A DNA stretch of 6,418 nt from Synechococcus sp. HW_metabat.54 (GTDB lineage Bacteria > Cyanobacteriota > Cyanobacteriia > PCC-6307 > Cyanobiaceae): NCBI GenBank assembly GCA_018623675.1, contig JAAZVJ010000059.1, forward strand, positions 1 to 6,418. Reading direction: 5' to 3'. Each line of letters begins with the position of its first letter. The first letter of the stretch is position 1. The notes under the pieces are model-generated. The model was not told the DNA's origin. It saw only the letters and a list, made by a program, of their open reading frames with translations, and searched no databases. A program made the translations under genes and the position numbers. This document shows, piece by piece, positions 1-5,468 of the stretch.

Positions 1-29
1 ACCACATCGAAGGAGTAGGTGCTGGCCAT
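1..29 (-). CDS. yajQ: YajQ family nucleotide-binding protein, N-terminal fragment (gene runs off the left edge)
   Basis: Reading the minus strand from the ATG at 29 gives MASTYSFDV, then the window ends. This is the N-terminus I know from cyanobacterial YajQ/UPF0234 proteins, where a short lead is followed by the family's S-F-D-[IV]-V opening. Full-length members have about 165 residues and two ferredoxin-like domains. Known family roles are nucleotide or RNA binding, and cyclic di-GMP binding in the Xanthomonas homologue; what it does in cyanobacteria is not settled. Only nine full codons are visible, so the call rests on N-terminal similarity and recalled sequence. The gene is divergent from the MAPEG gene, with a 117-bp gap between them. 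I see no convincing promoter for it in that gap. Confidence 0.7.
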
Positions 30-125
30 GTGGGGTAAGGGGAATTCTCTCGCTTCCACCCTATCGGTGGCGGCGGCAGCTGCCTTGAGATCAAACCCAC
101 AGCAACGATCACCAGTACGAACAAT

Positions 126-137
126 GTAAGCGCTTAC
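126..137. promoter_or_regulatory. Perfect 12-bp palindrome upstream of the MAPEG gene, possible operator
   Basis: GTAAGCGCTTAC is a perfect inverted repeat centred on CG. It ends 9 bp before the MAPEG ATG at 147, inside the divergent yajQ/MAPEG gap. With flanking bases it reads TGTAAGCGCTTACT, which resembles the general operator shape of LacI/GalR-family regulators (TG...CG...CA) except for the last base. A perfect 12-mer palindrome is expected about once or twice by chance in a window this long, so position is the main argument. No regulator gene is present in the window. Confidence 0.28.
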
Positions 138-146
138 TCCCCACCG

Positions 147-605
147 ATGGATCTCCTCAGCCTGTTCACCGCCCATGCAGCGGCCCCCTATGCCTGGTCT
201 TTAGTGCTGGCAGGAGCCGTGGTGATCGCCAGCATCGTTCCCCTCGGCGCCGCCCGATCGCAAGCGGATTTCACCATGGCCGACATGGGCGCACCACGGG
301 CCATGTTCGAGCGACTCCCCGCCTGGGGGAAACGGGCCAGTTGGGCGCACCAAAACAGTTTTGAGGCCTTCAGCCTTCATGCCCCCGCAGCTCTTCTGGC
401 TCTCGTGGCTGCACTCCAAGTCGGACCACTCCCTGGCCTGGCTGCAGCAGCCGCTTTCCTCCAACCCGCATTGCGCTTGATCTATATCGCTGCGTATGTG
501 GGGAATGTGCCGCCATTGCGAGGCCTCTGCTGGGCTTCTGGCCTGCTCTGCACCGGAATCCTTTACGTGGAAGGGCTAAAGGGAGTGCTGCAGCTGGGGG
601 CATAA
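147..605 (+). CDS. MAPEG family integral membrane protein
   Basis: The 152-residue product is a small polytopic membrane protein. Hydrophobic segments lie near residues 14-34, 76-91, 96-116 and 126-145, giving the four-helix plan of MAPEG proteins (membrane-associated proteins in eicosanoid and glutathione metabolism). The family signature is visible as R63 followed by WAHQNSFEAF at 66-75, with the H-x-N-x-x-E pattern at H68, N70 and E73. The C-terminal RLIYIAAYVGNVPPLRGL segment (110-127) matches the usual last-helix region. Eukaryotic members conjugate or isomerise lipid substrates with glutathione. Bacterial members like this one mostly have no known substrate, so a catalytic role is inference. 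The ATG at 147 is chosen because the hydrophobic N-terminus follows at once. The gene is divergent from yajQ and converges on the deoxyribosyltransferase-like gene with only 14 bp between stop codons. Confidence 0.85.
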   Translation: MDLLSLFTAHAAAPYAWSLVLAGAVVIASIVPLGAARSQADFTMADMGAPRAMFERLPAWGKRASWAHQNSFEAFSLHAPAALLALVAALQVGPLPGLAAAAAFLQPALRLIYIAAYVGNVPPLRGLCWASGLLCTGILYVEGLKGVLQLGA

Positions 606-619
606 ACACCTCCCCTCCA

Positions 620-1084
620 TCAGGCCCTGGCCCACTGCGCCAGGGCTTTGTCGGGATCCGACAACGACGCGATCGAGGAATAGACGAACTTCTCCCAGCC
701 CTGCGGTGGGAGGCCCGCATAAACCATCAGGTTGAGGGGATAGTGATCGGAATCCGTGCAGCGACGGAAATCGTCGCGAAACAAGAACACCGGCTTCCCG
801 AGGGCATAAGCCACGCCCAGCTCCACCATGACGCCCTCATCCGGTGGAGTTCCATTCACAACGGCGAAGAGAGCATCGGCCTCCCTTACATCCCGCAAAC
901 ATTGCTGGGCCACCCCGTAGGCCCACCCTGGCTGCTGGAGATCCACATCACTGTTGCGGGCAAACGGCTCCCACACCAGAAGGCCAAGCCCTTCAAGAGC
1001 ATCCACGAAGCGGGGAATTAACAGCGTCCGGCATTCCTCGGAGAAGCCCAACGGTGACGCCAGATAGATCGTTTTTGGTGCCAT
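620..1084 (-). CDS. Nucleoside 2-deoxyribosyltransferase-like protein
   Basis: The 154-residue, single-domain protein matches the nucleoside 2-deoxyribosyltransferase family (Pfam Nuc_deoxyrib_tr) in length and fold pattern. The N-terminal strand IYLASP at 6-11 is the usual nucleotide-pocket opening. D70 begins the ALFAVVNG strand, and DEGVMVELGVAYALGKPV at 82-99 is the family's hallmark, with E88 in the place of the catalytic glutamate that forms the deoxyribosyl intermediate and D82 six residues before it. Characterised members swap bases between deoxynucleosides or hydrolyse deoxynucleoside monophosphates. The substrate here cannot be told from sequence. The ATG at 1084 lies 5 bp after the SPFH stop, and a GGGGAAGG stretch inside the SPFH 3' end (1095-1102) can serve as ribosome binding site. 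The two are therefore probably co-transcribed and perhaps translationally coupled. The enzyme appears soluble. An alternative is a non-enzymatic nucleotide sensor of the same fold. Confidence 0.8.
   Translation of the reverse strand: MAPKTIYLASPLGFSEECRTLLIPRFVDALEGLGLLVWEPFARNSDVDLQQPGWAYGVAQQCLRDVREADALFAVVNGTPPDEGVMVELGVAYALGKPVFLFRDDFRRCTDSDHYPLNLMVYAGLPPQGWEKFVYSSIASLSDPDKALAQWARA
624..646 (+). terminator. Hairpin after the MAPEG gene, weak terminator candidate
   Basis: GCCCTGGC (624-631) and GCCAGGGC (639-646) form a perfect 8-bp GC-rich stem with a 7-nt loop, followed by TTTG. It begins 18 bp after the MAPEG stop codon and could end that transcript. The T tract is short. The same bases encode the C-terminal ALAQWARA of the opposite-strand gene, so the repeat may be only coding sequence. 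Confidence 0.33.
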
Positions 1085-1089
1085 GCCGC

Positions 1090-2004
1090 TTAGCCCTTCC
1101 CCGCCTGGAATTGCTTCAAAGCGGCCAACAGTGCAGCCGGCGACTGCGGATCCACCATCAGCACGCTGCCGCCGGGCGCATCTGCCAGCTGCTCGCCCAT
1201 CGCCATCCAGTCCTTCGCCAGCATCAGCCGCATCGCTTCAGCCGTGTTGGGATTGGCCTCCAAAGCCTGAGCCATGACCAAGGCAGCCTTGGCCTTGGCC
1301 TCAGCCAGCACCTCTTGCTGCTGGGATTGAGCATCAGCCTCCAGAAGCAAGGCCTCCTTTTGGGCCTGGGCATCGAGCACCAAAGCCTCTGCCCGCCCAC
1401 GTGCCTCATTCAGCTGGGCCTCCTTCTCCCCTTCAGAGCGCAAAATCGCAGCGCGTTTTTCGCGTTCGGCCGTCATCTGCTGTTCCATCGCCTGCTGCAC
1501 GCCGGCCGAGGGAACGATGTCGCGCATCTCCACCCGAGTCACTTTCACACCCCAGGGATCCGTGGCCTGATCCAGCTCCCGCAACAGCAGCTCATTCACC
1601 TCAGAACGCGTGGTGAAGGTCTGATCCAGATCCAATTTGCCCATCTCCGCCCGGATCTGAGTGAGCACAAGGTTCACCATGGCCGCCTGAAGGTTGTCGA
1701 CGGCGTAGTAAGCACGGGAGTGCTCGAGCAGTTGCCAATAGACCACCGCATCCACCTCAATCGACACGTTGTCGCGGGTGATGCACTGCTGCGGAGGGAT
1801 ATCCAGCACGCGCTCCTTGAGTGATTCGTGGCTGACCACCTTTTCCACCACTGGGAGCACCAAGGACAGGCCAGGCTGCAGCTCACGATCAAATTTGCCG
1901 AGACGCTCAACCAAACGAGAACGCCCCCCGCTGGTCACCTTCACACTTCCGGTGCCCAGCAAAGCGAGCAGGATCAACGCCGGAAGACTGAGAAAGGCTT
2001 CCAT
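1090..2004 (-). CDS. SPFH/Band 7 (stomatin-like) membrane protein
   Basis: The 304-residue product has one N-terminal membrane segment (about 4-19), then an SPFH domain (about 20-175) and an alanine/glutamate-rich coiled coil (about 170-248), followed by a short C-terminal tail. Stomatin/prohibitin features include VKVTSGGRSRLVERLGKF (21-38), the LQPGLSLVLPVVEKV stretch (42-56), the LDIPPQQCITRDNVSIEVDAVVYW run (67-90) and the EMRDI motif (159-163). The EMRDI motif is typical of the stomatin/paraslipin branch. Such proteins form large ring or cage oligomers on the cytoplasmic membrane and are linked to membrane microdomains and to protease or quality-control partners. I chose the ATG at 2004; the preceding in-frame TTG at 2007 is possible and would add one residue. 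No clear ribosome binding site precedes either. It is followed by the deoxyribosyltransferase-like gene in the same operon and is divergent from the NfeD gene, its usual functional partner. Confidence 0.9.
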   Translation of the reverse strand: MEAFLSLPALILLALLGTGSVKVTSGGRSRLVERLGKFDRELQPGLSLVLPVVEKVVSHESLKERVLDIPPQQCITRDNVSIEVDAVVYWQLLEHSRAYYAVDNLQAAMVNLVLTQIRAEMGKLDLDQTFTTRSEVNELLLRELDQATDPWGVKVTRVEMRDIVPSAGVQQAMEQQMTAEREKRAAILRSEGEKEAQLNEARGRAEALVLDAQAQKEALLLEADAQSQQQEVLAEAKAKAALVMAQALEANPNTAEAMRLMLAKDWMAMGEQLADAPGGSVLMVDPQSPAALLAALKQFQAGKG

Positions 2005-2113
2005 CAAAACAATTCGGTTGCACGGACCCTACGGGCGGTGCCCCAGAGCGACAACCACTTCCCCTGCGCGCCGAATCGGATTCAAAGTGGTGGAACAAAT
2101 CACGCCTGCGCCC

Positions 2114-2572
2114 ATGGCTCCGTTCTGGGTTCCTTTGATCTGGCTACTGGTGGCCGTCGTTCTGCTGGGACTCGAGCTGGCGCAACCCAGTTTTGACGGT
2201 TTGATGTTCGGGGCTCTCGCCGCCCTTGTGGTCTCCGTGGTCACAGCCCTTGGCCCTCTGCCTGGCTTGATGCAGATCGGGATCTTTGTGGTGATCACCG
2301 TGGCGGGCACGGTCTGGCTCACCCGCTGGTCAGCACAACGCAATCCCGAGCCCGGCAACCCGCGCCAACGGGATGAGCTCGCGGAAGTCATCAGTGGCTT
2401 CTCCCCCGGGGGCGAAGGCCGGGTGCGCTGGCATGGTCAAAGCTGGGCTGCCAGCTCTCTCGATCTCGATCGGTCTCTGGATGCCGGTGAACGCGTCTTG
2501 GTGGTAGGCAGAGATGGCACCCAGCTTCAGGTGATCAGCCAGGTGGCCGTCAATCAAAAAACAACAAGCTGA
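2114..2572 (+). CDS. NfeD family membrane protein (short, protease-less form)
   Basis: From the ATG at 2114 the protein has 152 residues. Three hydrophobic segments (about 5-24, 28-47 and 52-71) are followed by a charged linker and a C-terminal beta-rich domain (about 98-141). That domain reads GEGRVRWHGQSWAA then LDAGERVLVVGRDGTQLQV, the OB-fold pattern of NfeD proteins. There is no ClpP-like serine protease domain, so it is the short NfeD class that normally works with an SPFH protein at the membrane. The reading frame stays open well upstream, but that part overlaps the divergent SPFH gene and does not look like NfeD. An in-frame GTG at 2087 is the other plausible start and would add nine residues. 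The gene lies 109 bp from the divergent SPFH start, and its last 23 nt overlap the end of the opposite-strand SLOG gene. Confidence 0.87.
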   Translation: MAPFWVPLIWLLVAVVLLGLELAQPSFDGLMFGALAALVVSVVTALGPLPGLMQIGIFVVITVAGTVWLTRWSAQRNPEPGNPRQRDELAEVISGFSPGGEGRVRWHGQSWAASSLDLDRSLDAGERVLVVGRDGTQLQVISQVAVNQKTTS

Positions 2573-3068
2573 CGACCTTGCCCATATCTTCGGCGCTGCG
2601 GCAGCTGTTCAACAACGTCTCGCTGTCATGAAAGGCCAGGCAAATCAACTGGTCACAACGACTGATGATGTCTTGATTGCAGAGACTGCTGGCGAGGGGG
2701 AGGGGCAGATCGTCCTGTTCAGGCTTCTCGATTAAATGCAGCACCTTGTCGAGGCTGTCACGAATCTCAGGGAGCTGCCGCTCAAGGCTCTGAGGCAGAA
2801 GCACGGTGAGCTTGGAGGGGTCAACATCCAGAACCCCACGAATCACCGCCGCATTCACACCTTGGGCACCCGAAGTGATGATGGAATGCCCCTCCTGCGC
2901 CAGAGATCGAGCAATCAATTCGACCAAATGAATCGCCACGATCGGAACGTGACGGCTTCCGAGAATCGCAATTCGTCTCTTGCCTTTGTCCTGGAGAAGA
3001 GCCAGTTCTTGAGCAAGAGTGTCGACCCTATCGAGGGCAGGAAGATCAAGGGAACGGCTCAAAGACAT
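2550..3068 (-). CDS. Short SLOG-domain protein, DprA-like ('DNA recombination-mediator protein A' type)
   Basis: The 172-residue protein carries one Rossmann-like SLOG domain. IAILGSRHVP at 33-42 is the first strand with the G-S-R nucleotide-binding turn. HSIITSGAQGVNAAVIRG at 61-78 is the second, with the S-G-A-x-G-x-N signature seen in DprA as SGxAxGID. TVLLPQSLERQ (88-98) and the cysteine-containing CNQDIISRCDQLICLAFHDS (130-149) follow, the latter resembling the RNRIIAG region of DprA. True DprA/Smf has about 370 residues with extra domains, so this is the short cyanobacterial relative often labelled recombination mediator. That name is homology-based, and DNA-uptake function is not shown. 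The ATG at 3068 is directly preceded by GGCGGG. A 96-bp gap separates it from the DRTGG gene upstream; an AT-rich stretch at 3087-3092 there could be a weak -10 box, so it may be in the operon or have its own promoter. Its 3' end overlaps nfeD by 23 nt. Confidence 0.82.
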   Translation of the reverse strand: MSLSRSLDLPALDRVDTLAQELALLQDKGKRRIAILGSRHVPIVAIHLVELIARSLAQEGHSIITSGAQGVNAAVIRGVLDVDPSKLTVLLPQSLERQLPEIRDSLDKVLHLIEKPEQDDLPLPLASSLCNQDIISRCDQLICLAFHDSETLLNSCRSAEDMGKVVSLLFFD

Positions 3069-3164
3069 CCCGCCAGTAGCAGCTCGAAATTAGCAGTAAT
3101 TCACTGGGCCAGGAAGTCGCTGTCGATCAGGCCTCAAGCCCAGCGTTTGCAGATGCTCCTGCCA

Positions 3165-4256
3165 TCAACGGGCCAGGCCCAGCACAGCGAATAAGCGATC
3201 AAGCTGGCAATGCTCTTCCACAAGCCGGAAGGCATAGGTGGCCTTCACAGCCTCATGCAAACGCACATGTCCAAAAGCCTGTTCAATCACCTCCACCGTG
3301 GCCAAGGTGTCGCGCTCCACTTTCAACAATGGAACCTCCAGTTCGTCAGCCCGGCTGATTAACTGCGGCAAGGGCTCGCCGGCACCGGTCAGGATCAAAC
3401 ACTGGGTCGAAGCTTCTAACGCCGCAAGCTGAATATCGGTGCGATCAGCACCAGTCACCACGGCCATGTTGCGACGGTGGCGGAAGAACTCCATCGCGGA
3501 GTTCACGTTCATGGCGCCGATGCTGAGGGTTTCCACCAACAACTCAAGGCGCTCCTCACAACAGATCACCCGGGCATCCAAGCGACGCACCAGCTCCCCA
3601 ACCGTGACGCTGCGCAACAGCGGCGAACGGGGCATCACACCAAACACCGACAAGCCAAGCGCTTCCAGTTCAGGAACCACGCGTTGCTGGAGTGCTTCCA
3701 CGTCGTCGGGAGTGACGGCATTGAGAACGACCCCGGCGAGACGCTCACCCAGTTGGTCACGAGCTGCCAACAACGCCTCCACACTGCGACTGTCCTGCCA
3801 CAGGTGGACAAGAACCACCGACGCATCCAGTCCCCGGGCCAGCTGCCCCAGGCTCAAGCCATACAGCAAACCCTCATGCAAACTTCCCGCCGCCTCAAGC
3901 AGAGTGACCGTGCCATCGTCAGCGCGCAGCTGTTCCCGCAGGCGCTCAAAACCTGCGCCGGCATCCAAGCTGCCGCTCGCCAGGCGCCCATTGGCCGTGC
4001 CCGGCGCAAGCAAATGCAAAGACGGAATCAACTGAGATTCGTCTAACCCGAGCGTGGTGCCAACGAAACGAACGTCGTCGTCAATGAGGGGATCTGGCAG
4101 GGGGTCTGACTCCCCACTCCAATCAAGACTGGTGGCAAGGGGTTTTCCGAAGCGAACCGCATGGCCTGCAGCCGAAAGTTGCCGGGCCAATCCCAAGACC
4201 AAGGCCGATTTCCCACTAAAGGGCTCACACGATCCGATCAGCAAGGTGGATCCCAT
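3165..4256 (-). CDS. P-loop NTPase with DRTGG domain ('phosphotransacetylase family' protein lacking the catalytic domain)
   Basis: The 363-residue protein has two parts. The N-terminal half resembles the BioD/CobB-type P-loop domain that also begins long bacterial phosphotransacetylases: LLIGSCEPFSGKSA at 5-18 is a variant Walker A motif, GKP follows at 37-39, and TLLEAAGSLHEG (118-129) matches the strand after the sensor region. The C-terminal half is a DRTGG domain, seen in VTVGELVRRL (217-226), IGAMNVNSAMEFF (246-258), VTGADRTDIQLAAL (267-280) and CLILTGAGEPLP (286-297). The acetyl/butyryl phosphotransferase domain of true Pta is absent, so automatic 'phosphotransacetylase' names should not be read as activity. 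It is probably a cytoplasmic nucleotide-dependent or regulatory protein of unknown role. The ATG at 4256 was chosen because similar proteins begin just before the first strand and because the longer in-frame start at 4367 would run into the EbsA-like gene. A GTG at 4259 is equally possible. It lies 28 bp downstream of the EbsA-like gene, probably one operon. Confidence 0.83.
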   Translation of the reverse strand: MGSTLLIGSCEPFSGKSALVLGLARQLSAAGHAVRFGKPLATSLDWSGESDPLPDPLIDDDVRFVGTTLGLDESQLIPSLHLLAPGTANGRLASGSLDAGAGFERLREQLRADDGTVTLLEAAGSLHEGLLYGLSLGQLARGLDASVVLVHLWQDSRSVEALLAARDQLGERLAGVVLNAVTPDDVEALQQRVVPELEALGLSVFGVMPRSPLLRSVTVGELVRRLDARVICCEERLELLVETLSIGAMNVNSAMEFFRHRRNMAVVTGADRTDIQLAALEASTQCLILTGAGEPLPQLISRADELEVPLLKVERDTLATVEVIEQAFGHVRLHEAVKATYAFRLVEEHCQLDRLFAVLGLAR

Positions 4257-4284
4257 CACCAGTTCCAAAGGCCCTTGTTGGGAA

Positions 4285-4674
4285 TCAATGTAACGGCCCT
4301 GGATGGGGAGCTTCACTTGGATCGTGCTCCAAGAGAAGCCACTGCCAAAACCCATCGGGAAGATCAACCGTTGCGGCGTCAGGATCCACCTGCATGAGCC
4401 AAGTCATCAGCTGATGGGCTGGCAGCTCGAAGCGGTACACGAGTGCAGGGCCTTCAGCGATCTCCACATGGCAGGAACAGAGCGATAAGGGGGCTCCCAC
4501 CACCGACCAACGGAGCGCAAAGGGTCTGAACGCACCCCCTGCCAACGAGCGGTGTCCCCGCAGCTCACCTTCAGCAAAGAGCGGAAGCACCCGCATCAGT
4601 GCAGCTTCCTGCTGCACCCCCCCGCAATAGGGAGCGAACAAGGCGATCTGCGCTGCATCGGCTGGAGTGCTCAC
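4285..4674 (-). CDS. Conserved cyanobacterial hypothetical protein, possibly EbsA family
   Basis: With a GTG start at 4674 the product has 129 residues and no membrane segment or signal peptide. Its order of segments (ALFAPYCGG at 11-19, LPLFAEGELRGHRSL at 30-44, GGAFRPFALRWSV at 46-58, a beta-rich CHVEIAEGPALVYRFEL at 68-84, then DLPDGFWQWLL at 104-114) resembles what I recall of EbsA. EbsA is a small cyanobacterial protein needed for type IV pilus assembly and biofilm self-suppression in Synechococcus elongatus. That match is from memory and is tentative. The frame extends upstream to an ATG at 4752, but those extra 26 residues are basic, unlike the family, and would overlap the divergent SDR gene; the GTG start leaves a 23-bp gap instead. 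A GAGGAAA sits 12 nt before the GTG, somewhat far for a ribosome binding site. The DRTGG gene follows 28 bp downstream. Confidence 0.72.
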   Translation of the reverse strand: MSTPADAAQIALFAPYCGGVQQEAALMRVLPLFAEGELRGHRSLAGGAFRPFALRWSVVGAPLSLCSCHVEIAEGPALVYRFELPAHQLMTWLMQVDPDAATVDLPDGFWQWLLLEHDPSEAPHPGPLH

Positions 4675-4697
4675 GGACCGCGCGTGTTTCCTCAAGG

Positions 4698-5468
4698 ATG
4701 GCCCAAGCTGGTGCGATGGCCCACTCCCTCGCAAACCCATCCACCTCCTCACCTTGGAGCGGTGCCCGCATCGGCATCACAGGCGTGCGTGGAGCCCTCG
4801 GCCAAGCGTTTTGTCGCCAGTTCCTGCAGCAAGGGGCCATCGTTGTTGGGCTCAGCCATGGGCCGAGAGACGAAACGAGCGATCCCTCCACGTCACCGCA
4901 GGAATGGGTCCAATGGAGCTGCGATCACGAACAAGACCTCGACCCGGTTCTCGAGACCCTCGATGTGCTGGTGTTGAACCACGGCATCAATCCAGCCGGC
5001 GATCAGAGCAGTTCAGCACTCACGCGTGCACTCACCATCAATGCCCTGAGTAGCTGGAAGCTGATCAATCGTTTTGAAGCCATCGCCAAACGTTCACCCC
5101 GGCCTGCAGGACCTCGTGAACTTTGGGTCAACACATCGGAAGCGGAAATCCAACCCGCCTTGAGCCCGGGCTACGAACTGAGCAAGCGGCTGATTGGGCA
5201 GCTGGTGAGTCTGCGCTGGAGCAATCGCAGTGCTGAAGAGATCAAAACGATGCAGTTACGCAAGCTGGTGTTGGGCCCGTTCAAATCGGAGCTCAACCCC
5301 ATTGGCGTGATGTCCGCCGACTGGGTGGCCAGGCAAGTGTTGACGCAAGCCCGCTTCAACCTGTCCCTAATCATCGTCACCCCGAATCCGCTCACCTACG
5401 TGCTGATGCCGCTGAGCGAAATCGGGAGAAGCGTCTACAACCGCCTGTTCAATCGCCCCGGTCGGTGA
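4698..5468 (+). CDS. Short-chain dehydrogenase/reductase (SDR) family oxidoreductase
   Basis: The 256-residue length is typical of classical SDRs. The Rossmann glycine motif is [14 protein letters not shown] (25-38), with G-A-L-G instead of the common [15 protein letters not shown] (88-99) occupies the NNAG position. The YxxxK pair is Y159 and K163 in GYELSKRL. The catalytic serine is not clear: the residue 13 before Y159 is T146, with S147 next to it. GPFKS (193-197) follows as the usual PG-type turn. The C-terminus ([20 protein letters not shown]) is hydrophobic then basic and might touch the membrane. The substrate cannot be told. The ATG at 4698 (AAGG directly before it) and the ATG at 4716 are both possible; earlier in-frame starts overlap the divergent EbsA-like gene and give non-SDR sequence. 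The last 20 nt overlap map tail to tail. Confidence 0.83.
   Translation: MAQAGAMAHSLANPSTSSPWSGARIGITGVRGALGQAFCRQFLQQGAIVVGLSHGPRDETSDPSTSPQEWVQWSCDHEQDLDPVLETLDVLVLNHGINPAGDQSSSALTRALTINALSSWKLINRFEAIAKRSPRPAGPRELWVNTSEAEIQPALSPGYELSKRLIGQLVSLRWSNRSAEEIKTMQLRKLVLGPFKSELNPIGVMSADWVARQVLTQARFNLSLIIVTPNPLTYVLMPLSEIGRSVYNRLFNRPGR

Noticed and set aside
75..84. GGCAGCTGCC palindrome and the adjacent CCACC/GGTGG hairpin (56-70) in the yajQ/MAPEG gap
   Set aside because: A 10-bp palindrome is expected about six times in this length and the stem is only 5 bp; neither is placed like a terminator or operator.
844..1824. Long plus-strand open frame (326 codons) opposite the SPFH and deoxyribosyltransferase-like genes
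   Set aside because: The translation is rich in His, Arg, Leu and Gln with no recognisable fold, as expected from the complement of GC-rich coding sequence; both opposing genes match known families along their whole length.
2026..2054. Possible minus-strand promoter for SPFH (TTGTCG, 17-bp spacer, TAGGGT)
   Set aside because: The -35 box matches four of six consensus bases and the -10 box only three of six; such matches are common by chance.
1769..2113. N-terminal extension of the NfeD reading frame
   Set aside because: It overlaps the divergent SPFH gene and gives an Arg/Ser-rich sequence unlike NfeD, whose first membrane helix follows the ATG at 2114.
2550..3068. Full DprA/Smf competence protein
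   Set aside because: At 172 residues it holds only a reduced SLOG domain, less than half of DprA length, and the RNRII region is altered to CNQDII.
3439..4046. Two plus-strand open frames (198 and 189 codons) opposite the DRTGG gene
   Set aside because: They are Arg/Ser/Thr- or His/Gln-rich shadows with no domain; the minus-strand frame carries clear P-loop and DRTGG motifs.
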